In this document: one piece after another, positions 42,135-52,136 of the stretch
How the letters are laid out: every line of letters starts with the position of its first letter
How positions within the stretch are numbered: position 1 is the stretch's first letter
Assembly (NCBI GenBank): GCA_947445035.1
Contig: CANFCK010000010.1
Location: 62,001-126,000 of the forward strand
Source of the DNA: Deltaproteobacteria bacterium
GTDB taxonomy: Bacteria > Myxococcota_A > UBA796 > SXON01
Length of the DNA stretch: 64,000 nt
Reading direction: 5' to 3'
Notes under the pieces: generated by a model
The model's input: the letters and a program-made list of their open reading frames with translations, nothing else
Databases searched by the model: none
Told to the model about the DNA's origin: nothing
Program-made: the position numbers and the translations under genes

Positions 42135-42641
42135 TCAGTCCTTCAAGCCAAGTGCGGCCATCTTCGCCTTGAGCTCCGCCTTGAGTTTGTGGACCTTCTC
42201 TACCTCATCCTCTTGGGATTGGATCTTCGCGCGCAATCCATCGTTGTCGGCGCGTTTGCCCTCGACTTCAGCGTCCAACGCTCGCGCACGAGCGCGGAGG
42301 CGGTCCGACTCACCGCTGCCGTCGCGGGCTTCACCTTCGAGCCGCGCGACATCGGCGCGGAGCTTGTCGCGTTCGGCGAGCAGGCCCCCGTGGGCGGTAC
42401 TGACTTCGTCCGCCCGGACGCGCAGTGCGGCAGCTTCCTGCTTGATTTCCGCGGCCTCCCCGTTGAGGGACTGCTGCAGCTGCTTGTACCGAGAAATCTC
42501 CAGCTCGGCGGAGATGATCTGGCGCGTGACCGCCTCGGTGGTGCGCATCGCCGCACCCAGCTCGGTCAGGCGAGCCTCGAGGATTCCGTTGAGCTCAGCG
42601 GTGATGGAGCTGATTCGTTCTGCATCGTTCGACATGGACAT
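42135..42641 (-). CDS. Coiled-coil protein (168 aa)
   Basis: Almost the whole protein is heptad-patterned helix (ISSITAELNGILEARLTELG, EIKQEAAALRVRADEVSTA, LRARARALDAEVEGKRADND), without Cys, Trp or membrane segments. This predicts a long parallel coiled-coil rod. Start is ATG 42641 (MSMSND). It lies directly upstream of the TPR scaffold gene and may be its partner. No family is recognised. Confidence 0.7.
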   Translation of the reverse strand: MSMSNDAERISSITAELNGILEARLTELGAAMRTTEAVTRQIISAELEISRYKQLQQSLNGEAAEIKQEAAALRVRADEVSTAHGGLLAERDKLRADVARLEGEARDGSGESDRLRARARALDAEVEGKRADNDGLRAKIQSQEDEVEKVHKLKAELKAKMAALGLKD

Positions 42642-42687
42642 CCAGGGGCTACGGTCGCCGCTAACGCTCTGCCCGGGCTAAGCCAAG

Positions 42688-43143
42688 ATGATGGGCGCAC
42701 GCCGCCGCCGGTTGCTGCTTGTCGATCCCGACCTTCCGTTTCGCCTCAGGGCCATCGCCACGCTGGCGGAGGCCTTCGAGGTGACCGTGCCCGCGGTCGG
42801 GGACGACGTGGTGCGGCTGGCGCGCGCCGTTCGGCCCGAGGTGGCCCTTTTTGCCTCGGGCGGCCGACTTCGTGTCGATGCGATGCGCGTGACCCGGGTG
42901 CTGAAGACCGACGTCCGCGTGGTTCCGACGATCGCCCTCTACTCCCGTCGCGGGGAAGCGCTTCCGCCGCGCCCTGGACTACTGGCGGTCCTCGTCGACG
43001 CCTACCTACCGGATGCTGGCCCTGACGACCTCGGCCCGTTCGCCGAGGCGCTCGGCCGGGGCGAGCGGCCATGGCCTGATCCCTGGCCCGACACCGACCC
43101 CGGCTTGCTGCGCCGCGCGTTGACCCGAGTGCTCGGCCGGTGA
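42688..43143 (+). CDS. Pseudo-receiver (degenerate response-regulator) protein (151 aa)
   Basis: RRLLLVDPDLPFRLRAIATL has the first strand and acidic pocket start of a CheY-like receiver, but where the phosphorylated Asp should be (P-D-[LV]-[LV]-[LI]-L-D) it reads VRPEVALFASGG, with no Asp. The later Thr/Lys switch residues are also unclear. This suggests a phosphorylation-independent binding fold. It is divergent from the coiled-coil operon and lies 46 bases before the broken histidine kinase. Assignment rests on fold pattern and context only. Confidence 0.5.
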   Translation: MMGARRRRLLLVDPDLPFRLRAIATLAEAFEVTVPAVGDDVVRLARAVRPEVALFASGGRLRVDAMRVTRVLKTDVRVVPTIALYSRRGEALPPRPGLLAVLVDAYLPDAGPDDLGPFAEALGRGERPWPDPWPDTDPGLLRRALTRVLGR

Positions 43144-43189
43144 GGCGTCGCATGGGGCCAAACCGCACAGCTACGATACCGCTGCGGCA

Positions 43190-43917
43190 GTGAGCGAAGC
43201 AACCCTCCCCTCCCCAGTCGCGTCCCCGGCGAGCTTGACACGAGCGCTCATGCTGCTCGCCTCCGACGCGACCGTGGCCTCGGCCACCGTCGGCCGCGGT
43301 CAGCGCGTGGTCGCGAACCGCCCGGGCCGCCCGCTCAGCAGGGCGTCGGTGGCCCGTTGACGCCGGGCACGCAAGAGCTGATCGACATTGCCAGGCGCAA
43401 CACGTCGCGACTGGTTCGTCTCGTGAACGATGTCTTGGACCTCGAGCGCAGCCGCTCGGGCAGCATCTCCGACCACCCCGCGCGCCACGAGGTGCGGCAG
43501 CTGGCCGCGGCAGCTACGGAATCGGCGTTGCTTTTCGCACACCAGCGTGATGCGCGAAAGGCAACAGCGCGGACGCGGCGCCGGTCGTGGTGACGGATTC
43601 AGACGGGGTGGAACAGATACTCTCCAATTTACTGATGAATGCGGTTGGACACTGCCGAAAGGGCGGTCGCGTCGCCGTAAGCCAAAGCGGTGCGCGAACG
43701 CGATCACGGTCACCGACGACGGCCCGGGCGTCCCGGACTCGTTAATTCCAAGGTTATTAATGCCTTTCGCGCAGGCCGCCCCTCACGGTCCGGCGCCGGG
43801 CTCGGCCTGTCCCTTTGCCGAGCGCTGGCCACGTCACTTGGTGGCGAGGTAGGCTTTGATCGTGCGGGCCCCGTGGGCGCGGCACTTTGGCTTGAGCTCC
43901 CCATCGGAGAGGAATGA
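43190..43917 (+). pseudogene. Histidine kinase gene shattered by frameshifts, H-box missing
   Basis: Four kinase pieces lie in order but in different frames. GTG 43190 starts a 56-residue N-terminal piece ending at TGA 43360. LTPGTQELIDIARRNTSRLV and LVNDVLDLERSRSGS (dimerisation helix 2) lie in the frame from 43357 to 43593. VEQILSNLLMNAVGHCRKGG (N box) lies in the next frame. ITVTDDGPGVPDSLI and LLMPFAQA (G1 and F boxes) lie in the third, and SGAGLGLSLCRALA (G2) returns to the first and ends at TGA 43917. The H box (x-H-E-L-R-T-P-L) is absent altogether, so at least one deletion and three or four frame changes are needed. The final stop overlaps the response regulator start, marking an ancestral kinase-regulator operon. 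Confidence 0.8.
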
Positions 43918-44303
43918 CCCGCCGCCTCACAACCGTACTTTGCGTCGATGACGACGCCGACATTCTCGCCGTCGTGTCCCTGTCGCTCCGCACACTGGGC
44001 GGACTCACGGTGCACGCGGCTAGATCCGGCGCGGAAGCGCTTGCGGTGCTGCGGCGGGAACGGGTCGACCTCGTGCTGCTTGACGTGATGATGCCGGTGA
44101 TGGATGGGTTGGAGACCCTCGCCGAGATGCGAAAGGACCCCGCGATGGCAAAGGTGATGGTGGTCCTGATGACCGCCCGCGTTCAACTTTACGAACGCGC
44201 AGAGGCGCCCGAAGGCGTGCGAGCGGTGATCGCCAAGCCGTTCGACCCGGTCTCGCTCCCAAACCGCCTCCAGGCCCTCTGGGCGCGCGCTGACGCCAGA
44301 TAG
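43914..44303 (+). CDS. Single-domain CheY-like response regulator (129 aa)
   Basis: A complete receiver domain and nothing more. TTVLCVDDDADIL gives the acidic Mg2+ pocket, VDLVLLDVMMPVMDGLE the phosphorylated Asp, VVLMTARV the Thr switch, and VIAKPFDP the conserved Lys. With no output domain it should work by protein contact or in a phosphorelay. It starts within the stop codon of the broken histidine kinase, its likely original partner, so it is either orphaned or now driven by another kinase. Confidence 0.88.
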   Translation: MTRRLTTVLCVDDDADILAVVSLSLRTLGGLTVHAARSGAEALAVLRRERVDLVLLDVMMPVMDGLETLAEMRKDPAMAKVMVVLMTARVQLYERAEAPEGVRAVIAKPFDPVSLPNRLQALWARADAR

Positions 44304-44340
44304 CGGCGAGCAGGCGCCCAGGGCTGGATGGCGCCGATGG

Positions 44341-45960
44341 ATGGTGGTCGACGGCGCCGGGATGCTCGCGCTGGCCGCCCTGCCGCTGATGGCCTGGTCC
44401 CGCGAAGGCGTCGTCCGCGCCGAGAGGCAGCCGTGGTGGGTGCTCGACTCCGACCAGTACCTTTTCGGACCCGATGCGGCCGCCTGGGCCCAGAACGCGT
44501 TGGCGCTCAACCAGGGCCGCCTCGCCGACCTGGACCCCCACCGGCTTCCGACATGGACGATTTTTACCTCGTGGGCGATGGACATCGGCGGTTGGGACGT
44601 CGCGCTATCGGGTCATCTCGTCAATCGCGTGGAGCACGTCTTGCTCGGGCCGGTGATGTACCTGCTCGGTCGCGCCCTGGGCCTCGGGCCCTTTGCCTTT
44701 GCGGCCGCCGCGATCGCGACGATGCAGCCCGCGCTTCTGGCGGCTGCCTGCCACTTCGGCATCGACCCGACGGTGACGTTCTTGCTCGGGGTGATGCTCC
44801 TGGCCAGCTGGGCGGCCGGCCGGAGATGGTGGTTCGCACCCGTGGCCGGGGCGGTCGCGGCGCTGACCATGGTCTCACACCTCACCGCCCTCGCCTTCCC
44901 GCTGTGCGGACTGGGATTGTGCCTGACCAGCGGAAAGGGGGTGGTTCGGCGAGTCCTGGCCGTGCTGTTGTACGCGGGCGCCGGCGCGCTCGTCTTCCGG
45001 CAGGTCTTCAACGTCTTTCCGATGTTGCCCCAGGACTTCTTCGCGAACGCCCTCGCCGAGGGCGTCACGCCGACCGAAGGCGGGATGTTGTCACAGGCCG
45101 CGTCCCAAGAGGCCGTGTTAAGTGTGGTGCGCCAAAATGCGAGCCAGGGCCTGGATGGCGCGCTGCGCTTCATCGCCGAGGCGTTCCGGCCTGTCGGATT
45201 GCCCTGGCCCGCCACGATCCTCCTGATTTGGCTTGGGTTTATTGGTCCCAAGGCCTTCCGACGCCCGTTGGGCGAACGGCGCCGCCGAGGACCGGTGGTG
45301 CGTCGAGGATTGCAGTCGCTGGCAGAAGGCTTCTTCCTCGCCTCCACCTGCGCGCCCCTTCTCGCCTTTGCCGCCGCGAAATCACCGGAACGATACAGCG
45401 AGAACTTGCTGCCTGTCGCCGCGCTGCTGATCTGCAGGGGCGCCGCGACCCTGGTCTCGGCGGGGGCCTGGCTGGCGGAGTACGTGCCCGCGCTGGCGGA
45501 GAGGCGGTGGCGGCTCGAGAACGCAGTCGCCGCCGCCCTCGTAGGGGTATGGGTTGTCGGTGAGTGGCAGGAGCCGCACCAGCGCGCGGGTGTGCTCGCG
45601 CCCGCCTGGGAAAAAAACGCGTTGCTGATCGGCCGCTCGCTCGCCGAAAACTTTCCTGCGGGTGGCGGCGCCGCGAGCTCGCTGCGGGAAGCCTTGCCTT
45701 ACGCCGGCCTTTTGTACTGCCCCTCCACCGTCTGCCCTTTCGCCGACAGCGTGCCGAGCTTCCAGCAGTGCGTGGCGATCATCCGCGAAGAATGCGCTGG
45801 GACCGGCGCAATCCCCTTGGTCGTGACCGACGGGCTGACCCTGGAGCAACGCCCCGTCCTCCGGGGCCAGTTCGAGGCCTGGGCGGAGACGCAGCTTCAG
45901 CCGATCGCGACGATCGGCGGGTCGCGCATCTACAGCATCCCGCGGGCCGGGGAACTCTGA
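44341..45960 (+). CDS. Polytopic membrane protein, GT-C glycosyltransferase-like (539 aa)
   Basis: About nine to ten hydrophobic helices across residues 5-415, then a 120-residue soluble C-terminal domain with cysteines (LLYCPSTVCPF, CVAIIREECAG). An acidic D-S-D motif in the first loop (VLDSDQYLFGPDAAAWA) is the place where GT-C enzymes such as ArnT/PMT carry their catalytic acid, which suggests lipid-linked sugar transfer at the periplasmic face. Similarity is too weak to name the family. glmU, which makes the UDP-GlcNAc precursor, follows 22 bases later. Confidence 0.6.
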   Translation: MVVDGAGMLALAALPLMAWSREGVVRAERQPWWVLDSDQYLFGPDAAAWAQNALALNQGRLADLDPHRLPTWTIFTSWAMDIGGWDVALSGHLVNRVEHVLLGPVMYLLGRALGLGPFAFAAAAIATMQPALLAAACHFGIDPTVTFLLGVMLLASWAAGRRWWFAPVAGAVAALTMVSHLTALAFPLCGLGLCLTSGKGVVRRVLAVLLYAGAGALVFRQVFNVFPMLPQDFFANALAEGVTPTEGGMLSQAASQEAVLSVVRQNASQGLDGALRFIAEAFRPVGLPWPATILLIWLGFIGPKAFRRPLGERRRRGPVVRRGLQSLAEGFFLASTCAPLLAFAAAKSPERYSENLLPVAALLICRGAATLVSAGAWLAEYVPALAERRWRLENAVAAALVGVWVVGEWQEPHQRAGVLAPAWEKNALLIGRSLAENFPAGGGAASSLREALPYAGLLYCPSTVCPFADSVPSFQQCVAIIREECAGTGAIPLVVTDGLTLEQRPVLRGQFEAWAETQLQPIATIGGSRIYSIPRAGEL

Positions 45961-45982
45961 CCGGCCTGGGATACGCAGCGCC

Positions 45983-47323
<1,341 letters not shown>

Positions 47324-47424
47324 GCGCGCCCTGTGCGCTCCGCCACCAATCCCCCACGATCCCGGCCCGAGCCCTTGCGATCATGGCCCCTGACGCGCGA
47401 AACTGAGGTGTTGAGGTTTTTTCC

Positions 47425-48828
47425 ATGCGCGTGATGCTCATCCGCCCGCCCGCCCGACACAGCGTGGAGAGCGAGGTGCCAGAGGCAGTTTCCGCGGAAA
47501 ACCTTAGTTATCCGCCGTTGGCGCTGATGTGCATCGCGCAGTTCCTCAAGGAGCAGGGCACCCACGAGGTGCTGATCCTCGACGCGCAGCTCGACGACCT
47601 CGACTACGAGGTCATGGCCCAGAAGATCCGCGCCTACCAGCCCGATGTCGTCGGGGTCACCGCGTTCACCGTGCAGCTTGTGGACGTGCTCAAGACGGTC
47701 AAGACCGCCAAGGCGGCCGGCGTCAAGTACGCCGTGGTGGGCGGACCCCACGTCAGCGATTTCCCGCGCGAATGTGTGGGCCTGCCGGGTGTGGACGCAG
47801 TGGTCAAAGGTGAGGGGCAAAAGCCCATGTTGGACCTGTGTGATGCCTGGGCGCGCGGCGAGACCCCCAAGGGCATTCCCGGTACGATGTGCCACCCCGA
47901 CGATCCGATCCCTGAGCAGGACGTTTACTTCAGCAACAACCTCGATGACTACCCGATCGTCGACCGCACCATGGTCGACTACAAGCGCTATTACGACGTC
48001 ATGGGGAAAGGTGGTATTTTCACCACGCTGATCTCCAGTCGCGGCTGCCCATACCGCTGCACGTTCTGCAATACGCCGCGCCATCGGTACCGCGTGATGA
48101 GCCCCGGCCGGGTGTGCGAGGAAATAAAGGCTTGCCTCGACCTCGGCATCGAAGAGTTCTACTTCGTCGATGACACCTTCAACATCACCAATCAGCGGGT
48201 GATCGACCTCTGCGACGAGATCATCAAGCGGGGGCTCAAGCTCCGCTGGACCGTGCGTTTCCGGGTCAAGGGCGCCACGCGTGAGCTGCTGGAGAAGATG
48301 AAGGCGGCCGGATGCCATCGCATCCAGTTCGGCGTCGAACAGGGCACCGAAGAAGGCCTGCTCCGGCTCAAAAAGGACGTCACGGTGCGCGAAATCGAGA
48401 GCGCCTTCCGCCTCTGTCGCGAAGTCGGCATCAACACTGTGGCCTACTTCATGATCGGCACGCCGGTCGAACGTAGTCGCGACGATGTGCTCGACACCAT
48501 CGCCTACAGCATCAAGCTCGACCCCGACTTCGTGATGTTCAACGTGCTCACTCCTTTTCCGGGCACCACGCTTTACGACGAGGGAGAACGCGATGGCGTG
48601 CTCGACGTGACGCCGTGGATGGAGTTCATGCGCAACCCGCGCGAAGACTTCAAGGCGCAGGTGTGGGACGAACACTTCACGCGTGCCGAGCTCCGGGAAA
48701 TGCTGGACCTCGCCTACCGGCGCTTCTATTGGCGGCCGAAGTTCGTCATGCGCAACGTCACCCAGATTCAAAGCCCGAAAGATTTCATGCGTAAGGCCAC
48801 TGCTGGCCTCCGCATGCTCACCGCGTAG
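47425..48828 (+). CDS. B12-binding radical SAM enzyme (467 aa), first of a tandem pair
   Basis: The N-terminal B12-binding domain (about 1-140) has VMLIRPPARHS, LSYPPLALMCIAQFLKEQG and VVGVTAFTVQLVDVLKTVK, closing with AVVKGEGQKPML. The radical SAM motif is C208-x3-C212-x2-C215 in SSRGCPYRCTFCN. FYFVDDTFNITNQRVIDLCD, IQFGVEQGTEEGLLRLKK and FMIGTPVERSRDDV are the following barrel strands of the BchE/HpnJ-like class. Ribosome site GAGGT lies ahead of ATG 47425. The next gene, another B12-radical SAM enzyme, begins 11 bases after its stop, so they are one operon. Substrate unknown; hopanoid-type, lipid and natural-product reactions are all possible. Confidence 0.88.
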   Translation: MRVMLIRPPARHSVESEVPEAVSAENLSYPPLALMCIAQFLKEQGTHEVLILDAQLDDLDYEVMAQKIRAYQPDVVGVTAFTVQLVDVLKTVKTAKAAGVKYAVVGGPHVSDFPRECVGLPGVDAVVKGEGQKPMLDLCDAWARGETPKGIPGTMCHPDDPIPEQDVYFSNNLDDYPIVDRTMVDYKRYYDVMGKGGIFTTLISSRGCPYRCTFCNTPRHRYRVMSPGRVCEEIKACLDLGIEEFYFVDDTFNITNQRVIDLCDEIIKRGLKLRWTVRFRVKGATRELLEKMKAAGCHRIQFGVEQGTEEGLLRLKKDVTVREIESAFRLCREVGINTVAYFMIGTPVERSRDDVLDTIAYSIKLDPDFVMFNVLTPFPGTTLYDEGERDGVLDVTPWMEFMRNPREDFKAQVWDEHFTRAELREMLDLAYRRFYWRPKFVMRNVTQIQSPKDFMRKATAGLRMLTA

Positions 48829-48839
48829 AGGTACCAGGT

Positions 48840-50405
48840 ATGGCTGAGACTCCCCGAGCCACCAAGCGGTTCTCCGTTGTGCTGCTCACGATTTACTCCG
48901 TGGAGAACGCCGGCATTCGCTACGTCTCGGCGGCGCTCGACCGCGAGGGCTTCGACACCACAATCATCTTCCTTCGTGACTGGCGCCACAACGCGCTCGA
49001 CATGCCCACCGAGAAGGAGATTCAGCTTGCGCTGGGCGTAATCCGCGAAAAGAAGGCCGACATCGTCGGCCTGGGCTTCATGTCCTCGCTCTTGCCGATG
49101 GCCATGGAGGTCACCCGCCGTATCCAGGCGGCCTTCCCGGAAACGCCAGTCCTGTGGGGTGGCATCCATCCCACGAGCTGTCCAGAAGAGTGCATTCCCT
49201 ATGTGAATTACCTTGTGGTCGGCGAGGGCGAGGTGGCGGCCATCGACCTGTGCACCGCGTTGCGCGACGGCACCGACACCACTAATATCCCCAACGTCTA
49301 CGCCAGGATCGACGGCAAGATCCACGTCAACAAGCCCCGGCCGCTGATCCAGGACATGGACTGGCTGCCCTATCCGGACGTGCGCGACGAGAACAAATAC
49401 TACATCGAAGCCGACAAGATGACAGTGGAGGAGCCCTGGAAGCGGGGTGCGGAGTACCGCATCTATTTCAGTCGCGGCTGCCCCTACAATTGCAGCTACT
49501 GCTACGTTTCCATCCTTCGCGACGTGTACGACGAAAAGGGCAAGGACTTCTACCGGGCACGCTCGGTCGAACACATCCTCGGCGAGCTCGAGTTGATGAA
49601 GAAGACCTTCCCCAAGGTCGCGCGCATCAAGGTGGACGACGACACCAGCTTCGCCTTCGGTCAGCAGTGGATGGACGAGTTCCTCGAGAAATATCCTAAG
49701 CGCATCGGGATTCCTTTCGAGTGCCTGCTCATTCCGCCGATGTTGCGCGAAGACATGCTCATCAAGCTCAAGGCCGCCGGGCTCATCCGCGTGCAGACCG
49801 GCATCGAGTCGGGCTCCTCCAAAGAATCGAAGGAGATCCACAATCGTTCTCCTGGCAACGCCGCGATCCTGAAGTTCGGGGAGTTCAACAAGACGCTGCA
49901 GATGGACATCGTGTACGACGTCATCATCGACAATCCGTATGCAACCGAAGAGATGAAGCTCGAAACTGCCGAGTTCCTACTCGAAGTGCCGAGGCCCTAC
50001 AGCATCTACTTCTACAGCCTCAACTATTTTCCACACACGACGCTCACCCGCAAGATGCTCGCGGACGGGCTTTTGGACCCCAACGAGGTCGAAGGACGCG
50101 CCACCAAGAGCTGGAAGCAGTTCCGGGTGTCGATGGACTGGCCACGCAGCGATGAAGATAGGTTCTACCTGGCGGTCTACTGCCTCGCCTCGAAGAATTT
50201 CGTCCCCAAGAGCTTCATCCGCAAGCTCATCGATGAACGCGAATACTGGAAGCGCCCGGAGAACCTGGAAAAGGTCTTCTACCTGGCATGGGGCGCCAAC
50301 TATGTGCGCATGGCCCACGTCGGCTACCAATACTGGCGGCGTGGCGAACTGACCTGGTTCAAGGTGAAGCAGTACAGCAACCTGAAGAAGCTGATTTCCC
50401 AGTAA
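48840..50405 (+). CDS. B12-binding radical SAM enzyme (521 aa), second of the pair
   Basis: B12 domain about 10-140 (VVLLTIYSVENAGIRYVSAA, IVGLGFMSSLLPMAMEVTR, LVVGEGEVAAIDL). The catalytic cluster is C214-x3-C218-x2-C221 in SRGCPYNCSYCY. ARIKVDDDTSFAFGQQWMDE and LIRVQTGIESGSSKESKEIH are the later strands, and a 120-residue C-terminal extension (YFYSLNYFPHTTLTRKML onward, basic and aromatic) exceeds the core. It differs from the first enzyme throughout, so they are not a recent duplication. Coupled action on one substrate is a reasonable inference from the 11-base spacing. Confidence 0.88.
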   Translation: MAETPRATKRFSVVLLTIYSVENAGIRYVSAALDREGFDTTIIFLRDWRHNALDMPTEKEIQLALGVIREKKADIVGLGFMSSLLPMAMEVTRRIQAAFPETPVLWGGIHPTSCPEECIPYVNYLVVGEGEVAAIDLCTALRDGTDTTNIPNVYARIDGKIHVNKPRPLIQDMDWLPYPDVRDENKYYIEADKMTVEEPWKRGAEYRIYFSRGCPYNCSYCYVSILRDVYDEKGKDFYRARSVEHILGELELMKKTFPKVARIKVDDDTSFAFGQQWMDEFLEKYPKRIGIPFECLLIPPMLREDMLIKLKAAGLIRVQTGIESGSSKESKEIHNRSPGNAAILKFGEFNKTLQMDIVYDVIIDNPYATEEMKLETAEFLLEVPRPYSIYFYSLNYFPHTTLTRKMLADGLLDPNEVEGRATKSWKQFRVSMDWPRSDEDRFYLAVYCLASKNFVPKSFIRKLIDEREYWKRPENLEKVFYLAWGANYVRMAHVGYQYWRRGELTWFKVKQYSNLKKLISQ

Positions 50406-50489
50406 AGGTTGGGCGATTTCCCAGTTCGCCGCAGTTCTCGGCCCGGTCGTCGTTGCCGGGACGACGCACTCGACCGCATCGCGGCGTGA

Positions 50490-50684
50490 TCAGGAGGGAC
50501 TGGCCTCGGCCTCACGCGCGCCGCGGAGCGCGAGCACCAAGCCGACCGCCAGAACCGCATAAATCAGCGCAAAGCTGGCCTTCTGGAGGTCCTTCTGCAC
50601 CTCGACTGGGAGTTGGAACCAGCCGTAGGTGCCCCCGCCGGCCACGGCGGCCAGCGCCAAGAAGGTGATAATCGTGGGCTTCAT
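50490..50684 (-). CDS. Small two-helix membrane protein (64 aa)
   Basis: ATG 50684, MKPTIITFLALAAVAGGGTYG, forms one transmembrane helix or signal. A short polar stretch (QLPVEVQKDLQKA) leads to a second helix (FALIYAVLAVGLVLALRG). No family is recognised. It is convergent with the radical SAM pair (85 bases between stops) and divergent from the small gene at 50725. Confidence 0.5.
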   Translation of the reverse strand: MKPTIITFLALAAVAGGGTYGWFQLPVEVQKDLQKASFALIYAVLAVGLVLALRGAREAEASPS

Positions 50685-50724
50685 GGGCCCGGGCTAACCG
50701 GTTAGGCCGGGAACGAGGTGCCCG

Positions 50725-50994
50725 ATGGGCTTGCGTGACTTGGCGAAGCGGGCGATCGGTCGGGCAATCAGCGGCGGCGCGGCTCCGTCATCGCCCCCTC
50801 CCGCACGGGCCGCAGCGGCGGCCGCCGTTGCGCCGACTCCTCCGCAGCGGGCTACCGCCGCGGCGCCCCCACCCCAGGACGGCGAAACCGATCGTGCCGC
50901 AAAACCGTGGTTCCTCCAGGATACCGGGGATGTCGACGGCTGGGACGAGACCAACCCCGGCCAGGAGCCGGGGCAGAAGAATCTGCGACCCTAG
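50725..50994 (+). CDS. Small Ala/Pro-rich protein with conserved-looking tail (89 aa)
   Basis: A short helix (MGLRDLAKRAIGRAISGG) is joined by an Ala/Pro linker (about residues 20-55) to a distinct acidic-aromatic tail, AKPWFLQDTGDVDGWDETNPG. The tail looks like a binding motif because it is unlike the linker and rich in Trp, Gly and Asp. Nothing else is recognised. It lies just before the convergent arsC gene (four bases between stops). Confidence 0.45.
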   Translation: MGLRDLAKRAIGRAISGGAAPSSPPPARAAAAAAVAPTPPQRATAAAPPPQDGETDRAAKPWFLQDTGDVDGWDETNPGQEPGQKNLRP

Positions 50995-50998
50995 AGGT

Positions 50999-51394
50999 TC
51001 ACAGACGGTTTTCGGCTACGAACGCCGCAACTCTCCCTCGAATCTCGTCGCGGATCGCACGCACCCGTTCCATCGGCTGGCTCTTGGGGTCGGGCAGCGC
51101 CCAGTCGTCCCTGGCAACGTCGGACGCGGTCGGACAGGCGTCGCCACAGCCCATGGTGATCAACCAGCCGGCGCCTTCCAGCAGCGCCGGACTGAGCTTC
51201 TGCGGTCGCGCCGAAGAAAGATCGATTCCTACCTCCGCCATCGCGGCGACCACCTCCGGATGGAGTCGGGCGCCGGGCTCGCTGCCGGCCGAGATGGCCC
51301 TCGCGCGGGCCGGGTCGCACCGCTGATTGAAGAACGCCGCCGCCATCTGCGAGCGACCCGCGTTGTGGACGCATGCGAACACAACCGTGGTCAC
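50999..51394 (-). CDS. arsC: Arsenate reductase, low-molecular-weight-phosphatase type
   Basis: 131 residues. VVFACVHNAGRSQMAAAFFN holds the C-x5-R loop of the LMW tyrosine-phosphatase fold used by thioredoxin-coupled arsenate reductases. ISAGSEPGARLHPEVVAAM, PQKLSPALL, WLITMGCGDACPT (the resolving-cysteine region) and DDWALPDPKSQPMERVRAI are typical ArsC segments. It reduces arsenate to arsenite in the cytoplasm. GTG 51394 overlaps the stop of the aquaporin gene (GTGA), which fits an arsenic operon with export through the channel. Confidence 0.88.
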   Translation of the reverse strand: MTTVVFACVHNAGRSQMAAAFFNQRCDPARARAISAGSEPGARLHPEVVAAMAEVGIDLSSARPQKLSPALLEGAGWLITMGCGDACPTASDVARDDWALPDPKSQPMERVRAIRDEIRGRVAAFVAENRL

Positions 51395-52071
51395 GACGAC
51401 TGCCTTTCGGCCAGCATCCATCGCGTTCCCAGGAGCGCCAGCCCACCGCCCACGAACTGGACCACCACAAACGCCGGCACATCCCCAAGGCGGACGCCAG
51501 CGAAGCTGTCCGTGAAGGCTCGAGCAAAGGTCAGCGCCGGGTTGGCGAACGAGGTCGATGACGTGAACCAATAGGCGGCGACGATCCAGGCGGCGACGGC
51601 GTAGGGCACCGCGGCGGGCGTGCGGCGAGAGACAACCGCGATCGTGGCGACGAGCCCGGCGGTGGCAACGACCTCCGCCAGCCACTGGCCGGGCCCCGTA
51701 CGGGGGTGGCCGGAGAAGGAGATCAGCGGCAGATTGAACATCCCGTGGGCAACCACCACCCCGCCCAGGCCGCCGACCACCTGGGCCAGGACGTAGGCAG
51801 GGACCTGCTTCCAGCGCAGGCCGCCATCCAACCCGCTCACGACGGTCACCACCGGGTTGAAGTGCGCGCCCGACACCGGCCCGAAGGTCAGGATGAGCGC
51901 GACCAGGCCCGCCCCAGTGGCCAGCGCGTTGCACAAGAGCGCTACGGCCTGGTTAGCCCCGGCAAGGCGCTCGGCCATGATGCCAGAGCCGACGACGATT
52001 GCGGCGAGCAGCGCGGTGCCCGCGCACTCCGCGACTGCACGGCGAAGCAAACTCGGCGCGGGAGTATCCAC
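51391..52071 (-). CDS. MIP/aquaporin-family channel in the arsenic operon (AqpS-like)
   Basis: 226 residues with six membrane helices and the two half-helix pore motifs: FNPVVT in VSGAHFNPVVTVVSG and NPALTFARAF in SSTSFANPALTFARAF (first NPA altered to NPV). In rhizobia and others an aquaglyceroporin next to arsC replaces a pump, letting arsenite leave the cell down its gradient. The tight overlap with arsC points to that role. Start is GTG 52071. It is divergent from the truncated arsM, 65 bases away. No arsR gene or clear operator is visible in the window. Confidence 0.85.
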   Translation of the reverse strand: MDTPAPSLLRRAVAECAGTALLAAIVVGSGIMAERLAGANQAVALLCNALATGAGLVALILTFGPVSGAHFNPVVTVVSGLDGGLRWKQVPAYVLAQVVGGLGGVVVAHGMFNLPLISFSGHPRTGPGQWLAEVVATAGLVATIAVVSRRTPAAVPYAVAAWIVAAYWFTSSTSFANPALTFARAFTDSFAGVRLGDVPAFVVVQFVGGGLALLGTRWMLAERQSS

Positions 52072-52136
52072 CGGCCCTCACGTAATTCGATGTGCATCCT
52101 TTTGGGCGCCGCCCCGTCTTTAGGGGTGGAGAGTTC

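Noticed and set aside
52072-52136. ArsR operator between the aquaporin and arsM starts
   Set aside because: I see no inverted repeat of the ArsR type and no arsR gene in the window.
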